A stretch of 64,000 bases of DNA from positions 230,654 to 294,653 of the forward strand of contig JAOTON010001055.1 in assembly GCA_034440635.1 (NCBI GenBank), given 5' to 3'. Below the pieces are notes generated by a model that did not search any database, had not been told where the DNA came from, and saw only the letters and a program-made list of their open reading frames with translations. A program made the translations under genes and the position numbers. Every line of letters starts with the position of its first letter. Position 1 is the stretch's first letter. The stretch is from Lepas anatifera. Its lineage: Eukaryota > Arthropoda > Thecostraca > Lepadidae. Below, in pieces: positions 34,077 to 45,900 of this stretch.

Positions 34077-35372
34077 CTGAAGGAAGGTACCGATGCTGAC
34101 ATATGTGCACAAGAGCACGACTCGCATAACAACGACCATCACCACACGTGCCACAGATAATACAAACAGCACTCTCGCTGAGGACCCACCTTCATTACAC
34201 ACGGGAGCATTGAGCCTAGTGGCGCAGACTGCATGTGAAAGCGGCACAATTATCGGCAATTTTTGGGTGCAACACAACATGACGCAGAAAAAGAATAGGA
34301 ACTGAGAAAGACAGCATGGCCTCGGGTAGATGGTCGGTTTACTGCGGAGCTGGGAACACTTCAAGCCTAAACTGGATCTCCATTCGGTTTGCCGACCCTA
34401 GGTACCATGCTGGAATCGATACCTCATTCAGAAAATGTTACAAAAATACGAGGTAAATGCGAAGACAGCAGGCAGCAGTGTGATTCCCTCGGCAGTGGCA
34501 GGCCAGTCACTAATGGTGGCGGCCCAGTTACCAATTCAACGCATTTAGGAAACGTTGACAGATTCAGAGATGATAAAAATTCTAACCGTTCAACTCCAGC
34601 CCCCAAGCTTTTACACAGTTGAAGCTGCTACAGATACTATGCTTGATGAAACATTCGTGAACATGCAGTAAATTAGCATTCATAGCGCGAGTCGGTTTCC
34701 GAGGGTAGTTGTAGATCAAACCTCTTCGTCCGCACGACGGGGAAACAAGACCTAAGCTGGCATTTCTTACTGACTGCTTATTAATCAGCGCCTGACAAGT
34801 TTTCGCCGAAACATCACATTAGGAAAATGAAAAACGAAAAAATCATCTTGAATATATATATATATAGATGTGTTTACCTCGTCACTGCAGGCAATATTTG
34901 TAGCGCATGATTGTGAACAGAAGAGAATTCCGCACCATAGCTTCCCCACCCCCTCGAGTCTGCACGAAATGGATCATATGACGTAACTTACCAGTAGCAT
35001 TGGCAATCTCTAAAACGTGCGTCCAATATTCAATTTTGGTTCAGACCAAGTCAATGTTTCTTTTTCGGATTTCAACTGTCCATGGTCAGAAAACTTATAT
35101 TTTCAACAAACATTGCAGCAGTCCAGTAGCAATTTCGTAGAAGAATTTCATCACCATCGCCATAGAATCCATAAAATTTTGTAATTCTGCAGCCCAACAA
35201 TTTTGTAGCCCGGTATGAGCCGCAACAAATGGAATATTGACCCGTGCAGCTGCAACTGTGGAAGCAGCCCATTCCCACGGTCGCCCGGATTCGCCTCATC
35301 ACGCTGGATCCTGCGTTAACCGCGGATGCCGTGACCACCGGGAAGGGGGTAAGTAGCTGCCAGGCTGCCCAC
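34077..35372. other. TAK1 intron, no feature seen
   Basis: Unique sequence. A short TA run (ATATATATATATAT) lies near 34850-34866. Nothing else recognised. Confidence 0.7.
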
Positions 35373-35481
35373 CTGTGTACCAGCCGCATCTCGTGCAGGT
35401 ACTCCACCCCCTCGGCGCACTGCAGACACCAGCTGACGGCGTGGCCGGCGTTATAGGTGGGACAGGGCTGGCCGTGGAGCA
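35373..35481 (-). CDS. Tak1: TAK1 (MAP3K7) kinase exon, helix D/E region
   Basis: A 109-nt exon from acceptor CCGTCCCCTGCAG/TGCTCC to donor GTACACAG/GTGGGC. Joined to the flanking exons it reads [12 protein letters not shown]..., then [19 protein letters not shown] and LVHR, which leads into the HRD catalytic loop. The VLHG and AxSWCLQCxxGVxYLH pattern is typical of TAK1. It starts in phase 1 and ends in phase 2, both matching its neighbours. An array of 41-bp units begins about 20 nt upstream of the acceptor. Confidence 0.96.
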
Positions 35482-35502
35482 CTGCAGGGGACGGCACCAC
35501 AC

Positions 35503-36300
35503 GTCAGAGCACGGCAGTAGCAGCCAGCTAAAGTACACCGAACGTCAGAGCACGGCAGTAGCAGCCAGCTAAAGTACACGGAACGTCAGAGCACGGCAGT
35601 AGCAGCCAGCTAAAGTACACCGAACGTCAGAGCACGGCAGTAGCAGCCAGCTAAAGTACACCGAACGTCAGAACACGGCAGTAGCAGCCAGCTAAAGTAC
35701 ACGGAACGTCAGAGCACGGCAGTAGCAGCCAGCTAAAGTACATGGAACGTCAGAGCACGGCAGTAGCAGCCAGCTAAAGTACACCGAACGTCAGAGCACG
35801 GCAGTAGCAGCCAGCTAAAGTACACGGAACGTCAGAGCACGGCAGTAGCAGGCATCTAAAGTACACAGAACGTCAGAGCACGGCAGTAGCAGCCAGCTAA
35901 AGTACACCGAACGTCAGAGCACGGCAGTAGCAGCCAGCTAAAGTACACGGAACGTCAGAGCACGGCAGTAGCAGGCAGCTTAAGTACACAGAACGTCAGA
36001 GCACGGCAGTAGCAGCCAGCTAAAGTACACCGCACGTCAGAGCACGGCAGTAGCAGCCAGCTAAAGTACACCGAACGTCAGAGCACGGCAGTAGCAGCCA
36101 GCTAAAGTACACAGAACGTCAGAGCACGGCAGTAGCAACCAGCTAAAGTACATGGAACGTCAGAGCACGGCAGTAGCAGCCAGCTACAGTACATGGAACG
36201 TCAGAGCACGGCAGTAGCAGCCAGCTAAAGTACACCGAACGTCAGAGCACGGTAGTAGCAGCTAGCTAAAGTACAACGTACGTCAGAGCACGGCAGTAGC
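35503..36300. repeat. 41-bp minisatellite just upstream of a TAK1 exon, about 19 copies
   Basis: A highly homogeneous head-to-tail array of a 41-bp unit, CGTCAGAGCACGGCAGTAGC plus AGCCAGCTAAAGTACACCGAA, with a few single-base variants (ACCGAA/ACGGAA/ATGGAA). In the TAK1 sense each unit contains GCTCTGAC followed about 14 nt later by TACTTTAG, which looks like a branch point plus a 3' splice site. A diverged extension continues to about 36520. Confidence 0.95.
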
Positions 36301-36525
36301 AGGCAGCTAAAGTATACGGACAGTACCGACACTGATGTCAGCACAGCAGCGGCAGCTAAAGTACACGGACGGTACCGACACTGCCAACGTCAGCACAGCA
36401 GCGGCAGAGTACACGAACAGTAACGATACTGGTGTCAGCACAGCAGCGGCAGACATAGTACACGGACGGTACCGACACTTATGTCAGCACAGCAGCGGCA
36501 GAGTACACGGACGGTACCAATATTG
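36301..36525. repeat. Diverged extension of the 41-bp array
   Basis: Four to five longer units built of GTCAGCACAGCAGCGGCAG and TACACGGACGGTACCGACAC. They resemble but do not match the adjacent 41-bp unit. Confidence 0.85.
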
Positions 36526-36693
36526 GTATACTGGACGCACACCGGATAATGTTTGAGGCTGGCGTGTTTCCCATCACTAGAGGATCACAATTCCCAAACA
36601 AGAAACACGCTCTTTGGATGTTGGTTCTTGTAACGACTAGGCAAGAAACAATAGACCTCATAGTAAACCTAGCATACTGCGACAAAAGCTCAC

Positions 36694-36922
36694 CATCGTA
36701 GAGCGAGCCACCCTCGGCGTACTCCATGACGAGGCAGACATAGTCCGGCTTGGTGCAGGCGCCGATCAGCTCCACAATGTTGGGGTGGCTGACCCGCTGC
36801 AGCTGTCGCAGCTCAATCAGAAACGCCTTCTTCTCGAACTCACTCTCGACCTTTTTCACTGCAACGCGCCGGTCCTTCCAGATGCCCTTCTTAACGACGC
36901 CGAACGAGCCTCTGCCCACTCC
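36694..36922 (-). CDS. Tak1: TAK1 (MAP3K7) first recognised kinase exon
   Basis: A 229-nt exon from acceptor CGTGCGGACAG/GGAGTG to donor CTACGATG/GTGAGC. It encodes [13 protein letters not shown] (the glycine-rich ATP loop) and [12 protein letters not shown] (the ATP-anchoring lysine). It then gives [21 protein letters not shown] (split here: the alpha-C glutamate lies in IELRQL) and the hinge [12 protein letters not shown]. The GGSLYD hinge and HPNIVxLxGAC are typical of the MAP3K7 subfamily of TKL kinases. The exon starts in phase 0 and ends in phase 1. TAK1 acts in the cytoplasm downstream of IMD/TNF/TGF-beta-type receptors, phosphorylating MAP2Ks and IKK. The exon carrying the start methionine was not found upstream. 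Confidence 0.97.
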
Positions 36923-38550
36923 CTGTCCGCACGGAACAGACGTTATACATGGAACTCATTCTTATCTAACGGCATGCAGATTTCAAAGTGGCACAGGAAG
37001 GATATAAAATTCTCAACCAGCTTTATGACATCAAAAAACTAATCTCGTCCCACAAGCACACCGTCGCTTTAGATAGTCCTATTGGGAGTTTGGTACTCAG
37101 CGCAAGGCTTGAACATAACGCTTCTCAAATACAGATATATCTGAATTACAGGTTCCGCTTCTTTTAAATTGTTCGTCACGGCGCCGGTCAAAACGCAGAA
37201 CTGGTTTGGTTCAGACAAGTCCAGCAGGGCGAAATTTAGTCCCCGAAATGGTATTGGCACAAAATACGATTGTGCAGCCGTGACAGTCACAAGCTTGACT
37301 ATTGGAGTTCAAATCTCATAGTTCAGTTGACTATGAGTTATAAAAACTAAACGCAGGGAATAGCTGAACACTGAAAATATCAGCCATGGATTTGCATCGA
37401 AAACTTTGAGCTCGTATAGCCAAGTGATAGCTGAGAAAATAAATCGTACCCATATTTACACATATTTTGTTCCAGTTCGATGCATTAAGGGATGAGATAA
37501 TAGCTACTTTGAACAGCCTGCAGGTATTGCCTAACATTCTTCGATATCCTGTGGTCGCGATAAAATCTCAGTATCATCTAACATCATCATTCAACATCGC
37601 ATGGTCCCGGAAAAAGTCTCGGTACAGACCCAGTTGGCCCCGGATGACGCTCAGCCAAGACCAGCATCAGGTCCCAGCGCCAAACCCAAAAAGACAGCAC
37701 CATCTAATCCGAGTATTTGAATATCTGAAAGTCGTAAACCAATTATACTTGGTGCAGGACATTTTAAGCATTTTACGCTACCCCAATAACACATTGAAAG
37801 CTTTCTCCTAGATCGTCCTTCGAGACTGAGCCAATTTGGAGTCATAGATAAGTATTATGAACACTAACAGAGCTATTGCGCCGACGAAGTGTTACATGAT
37901 GGCCCTAAACTCGGAAGACAGACACAGGCACGAGTGGGAGGGGGCGGGAAGAGGAGGCTAGTGTCGCAGAGGGGGCCAGAATCTGCAGACAGCACTTTCA
38001 ATCCGATTACTAAATGTTCTACCCGATATCACGCCTTTTAAGACCACAAACGCCTCTGGTAGTGAACGAGGCCCTCAAGATCGCCGTTATAGGGGCCCTG
38101 CCTGGGCGAAATTGAACGATATAAAGTGCTACAGAGAACAGTCGGTCCTGCTGGCTCAAATGCTCTTCTGTTGACAAGGGCCTTGATAGGCAAGGTATTC
38201 AGACAGTGCCCTGTTGGCTATAGCGAGCGAGTTTGGCTCTGCGAGCCACAGAGGGCACTGCTGCCCAAAGTGGCTTTATCCGTCGCAGAGGGTCCAGCTG
38301 ACCAGAGCGGGTCCTTCTGTTGACAGAGGGCCCTGGGGTCACAGTGGTTTATAGGACCCTCTTTCAGAGGGTTCCGATGGTCAAAAGATCCCTCCTTGTA
38401 AACAAATGGAGTGCTGCAGAGGGAGCGCGTCGATTGGTGAAGGAATTTTGAAAATCGGTCGATAATCTTAGAATTATAGGCCTTTAAAGTCAGACCATTT
38501 TAAGATCACCGCAATCGGGCGGTCGGACCAGTTCACTTGCATTTGATGAT
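36923..38550. other. Upstream TAK1 intron or flank, no feature
   Basis: I searched the minus strand for the short TAK1 N-terminus (acidic, ending just before the glycine loop) and found no convincing candidate. About 37920-38400 holds irregular repeats of a CAGAGGG(G)CC motif. Confidence 0.4.
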
Positions 38551-39070
38551 GGAGTGGTGATGTCATAACATCAATAACTGGGATGATAGGTGAAGGACAC
38601 CTCACATGAAGGTCAAGGTCAAGTCCAAAGGTCACAGGTCAACATCATTGACCCCAGTGCTTCCGGTCAAATGATGCTACCCGGTCTGACGTATATTATG
38701 CTATGACATCATAGTTAAGCTACTTTAATGTAAAGTTCAACATCAAAGATCAAGGTTAAAGGTCATTGGTAAAGGCCAATCCTCATTTCCTGCCAAACAG
38801 TGGCTATAGTGCTTGTCATAGTGTACATTGTAGGTAGTATACCATATTGTGACCTCCTTGGTCAATGACCTTGGAATGACCCTGACCTCAAAATTGTAGG
38901 GAAGATTCTTTGTGACCTTCCCTCTATGACTCTGGTCTGTCTTTAGCTTGTTCTCGTCTTTTTCCCACATAATGACAGCATTTACCAAAAGCTCCCCAGC
39001 ATGGCTAATATTTGACCTTTATGACCTTGTTTGACTTTGAAGATATTGACCTAGGTTAATGAAGATTATC
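38551..39070. other. Region rich in AGGTCA/TGACCT motifs
   Basis: Many dispersed, partly inverted AGGTCA and TGACCT hexamers (for example AAGGTCAAGGTCAAGTCC). This is similar in style to the interiors of the TTAA transposons in the window, so it may be the remnant of a related element, but no ends can be defined. Confidence 0.35.
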
Positions 39071-39633
39071 CATGATGTAGATCACTATACCCCTCACCCA
39101 TCCTCCAACTGACATTGTTCTACATCTCTGGGGCCTACCAGGCCCCTCTCCAGCGTGTGGTTTGTGCCAGACCCCTCTCCATTGTGGGTGTTATGCAAGA
39201 ACAGTGCACCACTTCCCAAACTGCAAGTACTATGTATTGCTCATGGCATAATTCCAGCTAGATGGCCATAAATCAATGATGATGTCTGGCAGCACATGGC
39301 AGTATGATGGTAAATATTTTCCTTATACTGCAGAGGTAAAGGAGAGTAGTCTGCAGAGGGCAAACTTTATAAAACAAAATTAAGCAACACAAAATTATAT
39401 TAAACTAAACTATTCATTAAACAGCATTCATTAAGCAGAACTATCATTCTTTAAACAAAATTGTACATTTTGGTGAAGGGGAAGTGAAGGGAGTAAAAGA
39501 ATGTCCATGCTAAGAAAGCATTATTATTGTTTACTTTTCTCATACTTTTATTTGCTATTCCTTTCCTTCACTTTTTCACCTGTCTTTATTGTAAAATGAT
39601 TTTAAAAAATTGATGATTATGATAACTAAAGAA
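39071..39633. other. AT-rich spacer, no feature
   Basis: AT-rich sequence with a small duplication near 39125-39190 (GGCCCCTCTCCA / GACCCCTCTCCA). No gene. Confidence 0.4.
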
Positions 39634-39871
39634 AGTGGCACTGCTGGGTATTATAGTAGTAGGCAGATCACATCTTGCCGTTCAAAGGATCACATCAGAA
39701 GGTCCACTGATCAAAGGGTCTAATGTTCATAGGCTCTACACTTTGAAAGTTGACCTTTTAAAAAATAATTCCAATGTTCAAAAGGTCCAAAAAGGCATGA
39801 TCAGATGCATGAGAGTGGGGTGCATGATGTTGCAGAGGCGTGCTAAGACACATGATAATAGGAGGAAATGA

Positions 39872-39980
39872 GGGTTAGGTTAGGTTAGGTTAGGTGTTAG
39901 GTTAGGTTAGGTTAGGTTAAGTTAGGTTAGGTCAGGTCAGGTCAGGTCAGGTCAGGTCAGGGCAGGGCAGGTCAGGTCAG
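39872..39980. repeat. TTAGG array grading into TCAGG
   Basis: Tandem GGTTA units followed by tandem GGTCA units, reading TTAGG then TCAGG on the plus strand toward the centre of the inverted repeat. TTAGG is the usual arthropod telomere motif; TCAGG is known as the telomere motif of some beetles. Confidence 0.95.
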
Positions 39981-40247
39981 TTGTGTATGCCCTTGGTCCC
40001 TATTTCCTAATTTGGGGATATCACCCCTTTTCCCAGATTCTGAGTGCGCCTCTGGTCTGGGTACCACTTTGGGAAATGTTTTAGAAATATCCCCACATTC
40101 TTCAAGAAAAGCCCAAGAGATGAAACAGACAGAAAGAGGGAGGGTTAGAGGAGTAGCATAAAGTGGTACTCAGACCAGAGGCACACTCAGATTATGGAAA
40201 GTGGGGTGATATCCCAGACTAGGAAATAGGGACCAAGGGCATACACA

Positions 40248-40672
40248 CCTGACCTGACCTAACCTGCTGTGACCTGACCTGACCTGCTGTGACCTGACCT
40301 GACCTGCTGTGACCTGACCTGACCTGTCCTAACCTAGCCTAACCTAGCCTAACCTAACCTAACCTAACCCTTAACCTAACCTAACCTAACCTAACCTAAC
40401 CCCTAACCTAACCTAACCTAAGATAACCTAACCTAACCTAACCTAACCTAACCTAACCTAACCTAACCTAACCTAACCTAACCTAACCTAAACTAAACTA
40501 AACTAACCTTAAACTAACCTAAACTAACCTAAACTAACCCATAACCCTAACCTAACCTAACCTAACCTAACCTAACCTAACCTAACCTAACCTAACCTAA
40601 CCTAACCTAACCTAACCTAACCTAACCTAACCTAACCTAACCTAACCTAACCTAACCTAACCTAACCCTCAT
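40248..40672. repeat. CCTGA then CCTAA array (inverted telomere motif)
   Basis: Begins with CCTGACCTGACCTGCTGTGA units and passes into about 350 bp of nearly pure CCTAA with a few CTAAA and CCCTAA variants. It is the reverse complement of the array in the left arm. Confidence 0.97.
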
Positions 40673-40903
40673 TTCCTCCTATTATCATGTGCCTTAGCAC
40701 GCCTTGCCTGGCATCATGCACCCCACTCTCATGCATCTGAGCAGGCCTCTTTGGAACTTTTGATTGTTGGACTTCTTATTCAAAAGGTCTAACTTTCAAA
40801 GAATGGAAGCTATGAACATTAGACTTAACTTTGGACATTCTGATGTGATCCTTTTGAACCGTGAGATGTGATCTGCCTACTACCATAATACCGCACTGCT
40901 GAG

Positions 40904-42916
40904 CTTGGTGTGAGATGTTTTTGTGCGCTCTATGTCTTAATATGGAAAACAATAAAAATCTCTCTAACGACAGATCAATGGTACACTAGAGATGGAGCCA
41001 AAACTGATATTAAAGGCTCTTCTATCTGTCAGAACTCGATACGTATCTGGGCCAAAATGTCATGGAAACCACTGCTGCCGCATCCCGATCCTCAGCTCTT
41101 GCTCTATCTGTATTAGCACATTGTGCTTGTAAACTGGATCATATTGAACTCCCTCCCTGTTAGAATGGTTTCCAGGAAATCATATTTGTCTTTGCTGAGG
41201 GAATTTTCCGCCCCTTGAATCCTGATTGCCCATGTGAAGGCAAGCATGTTAACCACACATGAATGTGTGGTACACATGAATTAAAAGCTTATAAAGCACT
41301 TCATAGAAACTCCCTTGCACAACAGGTATTTATCAGTACATATATCTCACCTTTAAAAGCTGGATTTCGTTTATATCAATCTCAACGTGGGTGGGTTCAT
41401 CCATATCACCGAGGACAAACGTCATTCGCCAAGAATGAATGACCCGCTGCTACCATACCGCAATGAAGGACTAGTTGTGTCCTCAACAGGAAAAACCCAC
41501 ATAAAAATATCAATACATAGAGAAAACCGAGAATTCACCGTCCGCTTGTGGTAGTAGCGCCTGCTGTTATTTTATTGAACCCGCGTACTATTGTTGAATA
41601 CTTTGAATGCCCTCGTTACCCTTGTCAGCAGACCCTAAAGTCACTTGTTTACCTTCCAGTAATTTGGAACAGAAAACGGCGCCCTTGTTACGTTTCTGAT
41701 TTCCTGAAGGCTGCACATACTAAATGAAATATAGAGCAACAAGGTCCCTACAACTAGTTACTGGAGAAATTTCACTTCAAATGAGTATAATTATGTAACT
41801 TTTTTGCTTAATATTTTTATTCTTAATAAGTTTCTAGAAAACTGAGAGAAGCATCTTAAACTCTTCACGGTGTCTCCATGGGACAGGGGCGAGTTCGTCC
41901 AGCTCGTAAAAATTGGGGCATATTTGTGAGCTTTAGGGGCCTGCCCCGATTGCATTGCATTTGCGGCGGTCCGGCGCAGCACCCCAGACACCGCCAGATG
42001 ATACGATGGCTCTCAATATATATCGATGGATTCAACTATATCACAGTAATTTTCCGTTACGTCTATACAGGGACGTAGGAACCGGGGGGCAGGGGGAAGC
42101 TGCCCCTCCCCAACTTTCATGATTCTTAACCATTAACCCTATGGTGTTGACTGGAAAGAAATGACTTGAAAATTCCCGCTACCCCCCCAATGTGAACATA
42201 GTTCCAACGCGTCTATATCTACATTTAAAGGCATCCTGGCCCATCCTGTGTGGACGTGTGGTGCTAGTGCTCCCGTTGTTTTGTGATAAATTTAAGTGAT
42301 TTCTTCGGATAAATCGGGTAAAAGTGGGTTCAATCGACTTGTTACACCGGTGTGCGATCGTGTTGACCCCGTTCTTTCCGCATTTTGCAATTAACTATTT
42401 TGCAATCAACTAAATTCGCGTAGGTTTATCGAGTGTAGGTTTTGTTTTCGTTGTTGATTTGGAAAACAGGTTGCCCTTATTCAGCTGGTAAATTCCCAGA
42501 GGTTTTTGTCAGAGGATCTATAGATATAGTTTACTATTACCTACTGTTGTTTAGTGGCCCATTCTTGTTGTTTCCTTTTGCTTGGTGTTTTGTACAACCT
42601 TATCCAACGGGCAATAGGAGAGTTTACTACCATTCTTAAAAGGACCAATGAGAACTTTGTTTTGTATTTGGCGAATGGGAGAGGCATCCACTTTGTCAGC
42701 AAGCACCGATTAGTCAACATGTACGTAAAGTTAGCACACGTTCAGCACAGATTCGGCACAGATTCAGCCCACATTCATATTCAGTGCAAACTTAAATCAC
42801 GACACTTAAAGCTATGTCCTAGCTCAACAAGAAGGCTGATCACATCCAAACTGATATCAGACAAAGATATCAATACCCCAAAGATATCTAAGACAAATAT
42901 TTACAGAAAACATCCC
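40904..42916. other. Intergenic spacer, no feature seen
   Basis: About 2 kb of mostly AT-rich sequence. Short open frames lack family similarity, and I see no RNA gene. Confidence 0.4.
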
Positions 42917-45900
42917 TTGGGGCCCCTCAGGGCACTTTTGAAAATTTTGGCGAATAGGGCGGACCCCCTTCGATTTTCTTGAAAATCGGCATGCGTGATG
43001 CTTACGTCCATTGGAGAAATCTGGCTGAAGAAACCATATGGGGCATTGATAAATAAGGGGCCTCGGGGGGCCTCAAAGCCTAATAATAGTACTTGTGGGC
43101 ACCAGTTTACGAAAACTTGGGATTTTTCTTCACCATCAGAAAGGGCTGCATTTTCCAAAAACAGTGCAAAAAATTTTTTAGGGTGGGGCCCATAGGGGCC
43201 CCTCAGGGCACTTTTGAAAATTTTGGCGAATAGGGCGGACCCCTTCGATTTTCTTGAAAATCGGCATGCGTGATGCTTACGTCCATTGGAGAAATCTGGC
43301 TGAAGAAACCATATGGGGCATTGATAAATAAGGGGCCTCGGGGGCCTCAAAGCCTAATAATAGTACTTGTGGGCACCAGTTTACGAAAACTTGGAATTTT
43401 TTTCTTCACCATCAGAAAGGGCTGCATTTTCCAAAAACATTGCAAAATTTTTTTTAGGGTTGGGCCCATAGGGGCCCCTCAGGGCACTTTTTGAAAATTT
43501 TGGCGAATAGGGCGGACCCCTACGATTTTCTTCAAAATCGGCATGCGTGATGCTTACGTCCATTGGAGAAATCTGGCTGAAGAAACCATATGGGGCATTG
43601 ATAAATAAGGGGCCTCGGGGGGCCTCAAAGCCTAATAATAGTACTTGTGGGCACCAGTTTACGAAAACTTGGAATTTTTTCTTCACCATCGGAAAGGGCT
43701 GCAGTTTCCAAAAACAGTGCAAATTTTTTTTTAGGGTGGGGCCCATAGGGGCCCCTCAGGGCACTTTTGAAAATTTTGGCGAATAGGGCGGACCCCTTCG
43801 ATTTTCTTGAAAATCGGCATGCGTGATGCTTACGTCCATTGGAGAAATCTGGCTGAAGAAACCATATGGGGCATTGATAAATAAGGGGCCTCGGGGGCCC
43901 CAAAGCCTAATAATAGTATTTGTGGGCACCAGTTTACGAAAACTTGGGATTTTTTCTTCACCATCAGAAAGGGCTGCATTTTCCAAAAACAGTGCAAAAA
44001 TTTTTTTAGGGTGGGGCCCATAGGGGCCCCTCAGGGCACTTTTGAAAATTTTGGCGAATAGGGCGGACCCCTTCGATTTTTTTGAAAATCGGCATGCGTG
44101 ATGCTTACGTCCATTGGAGAAATCTGGCTGAAGAAACCATATGGGGCATTGATAAATAAGGGGCCTCGGGGGGCCTCAAAGCCTAATAATAGTACTTGTG
44201 GGCACCAGTTTACGAAAACTTGGGATTTTTTCTTCACCATCAGAAAGGGCTGCATTTTCCAAAAACAGTGCAAAATTGTTTTTTTAGGGTGGGGCCCATA
44301 GGGGCCCCTCAGGGCACTTTTGAAAATTTTGGCGAATAGGGCGGACCCCTTCGATTTTCTTGAAAATCGGCATGCGTGATGCTTACGTCCATTGGAAGAA
44401 ATCTGGCTGAAGAAACCATATGGGGCATTGATAAATAAGGGGCCTCGGGGGCCTCAAAGCCTAATAATAGTACTTGTGGGCACCAGTTTACGAAAACTTG
44501 GAATTTTTTTCTTCACCATCGGAAAGGGCTGCAGTTTCCAAAAACAGTGCAAAATTTTTTTTAGGGTGGGGCCTATAGGGGCCCCTCAGGGCACTTTTGA
44601 AAATTTTGGCGAATAGGGCGGACCCCTACGATTTTCTTCAAAATCGGCATGCGTGATGCTTACGTCCATTGGAGAAATCTGGCTGAAGAAACCATATGGG
44701 GCATTGATAAATAAGGGGCCTCGGGGGGCCTCAAAGCCTAATAATAGTACTTGTGGGCACCAGTTTACGAAAACTTGGGATTTTTTCTTCACCATCAGAA
44801 AGGGCTGCATTTTCCAAAAACAGTGCAAAAATTTTTTTAGGGTGGGGCCCATAGGGGCCCCTCAGGGCACTTTTGAAAATTTTGGCGAATAGGGCGGACC
44901 CCTTCGATTTTCTTGAAAATCGGCATGCGTGATGCTTACGTCCATTGGAGAAATCTGGCTGAAGAAACCATATGGGGCATTGATAAATAAGGGGCCTCGG
45001 GGGGCCTCAAAGCCTAATAATAGTACTTGTGGGCACCAGTTTACGAAAACTTGGAATTTTTTTCTTCACCATCAGAAAGGGCTGCATTTTCCAAAAACAT
45101 TGCAAAATTTTTTTTAGGGTTGGGCCCATAGGGGCCCCTCAGGGCACTTTTGAAAATTTTGGCGAATAGGGCGGACCCCTTCGATTTTCTTCAAAATCGG
45201 CATGCGTGATGCTTACGTCCATTGGAGAAATCTGGCTGAAGAAACCATATGGGGCATTGATAAATAAGGGGCCTCGGGGGCCTCAAAGCCTAATAATAGT
45301 ACTTGTGGGCACCAGTTTACGAAAACTTGGAATTTTTTTCTTCACCATCGGAAAGGGCTGCAGTTTCCAAAAACAGTGCAAAATTTTTTTAGGGTGGGGC
45401 CCATAGGGGCCCCTCAGGGCACTTTTGAAAATTTTGGCGAATAGGGCGGACCCCTTCGATTTTTCTTGAAAATCGGCATGCGTGATGCTTACGTCCATTG
45501 GAGAAATCTGGCTGAAGAAACCATATGGGGCATTGATAAATAAGGGGCCTCGGGGGGCCTCAAAGCCTAATAATAGTATTTGTGGGCACCAGTTTACGAA
45601 AACTTGGGATTTTTTTCTTCACCATCAGAAAGGGCTGCATTTTCCAAAAACAGTGCAAAAATTTTTTTAGGGTGGGGCCCATAGGGGCCCCTCAGGGCAC
45701 TTTTGAAAATTTTGGCGAATAGGGCGGACCCCTTCGATTTTTTGAAAATCGGCATGCGTGATGCTTACGTCCATTGGAGAAATCTGGCTGAAGAAACCAT
45801 ATGGGGCATTGATAAATAAGGGGCCTCGGGGGGCCTCAAAGCCTAATAATAGTACTTGTGGGCACCAGTTTACGAAAACTTGGGATTTTTTCTTCACCAT

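Larger units (their letters stand above)
39634..40903. repeat. 1.27-kb inverted repeat with telomere-like arrays in both arms
   Basis: The left arm (39634 to about 40070) and right arm (about 40162-40903) are reverse complements over their unique parts. For example, AGTAGGCAGATCACATCT at left has its complement at right, as do GATGCATGAGAGTGGGGTGC and TATGCCCTTGGTCCCTATTT. Between the unique segments each arm has a telomere-like array: TTAGG/TCAGG at left (about 39872-39980) and CCTGA/CCTAA at right (about 40248-40672). The loop is about 90 bp. The right arm is longer because its array has expanded. No coding capacity is seen. It may be a fold-back transposon or a rearranged telomeric junction. 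Confidence 0.92.

Noticed and set aside
35503..36300. Regular 41-bp direct repeats considered as a CRISPR array
   Set aside because: The units are contiguous without unique spacers, the DNA is eukaryotic, and no cas genes are present. It is a minisatellite.
36923..42000. N-terminal coding exon of TAK1
   Set aside because: Expected just upstream on the minus strand, but no frame shows the short acidic N-terminus with a phase-0 donor. I prefer to leave it unfound.
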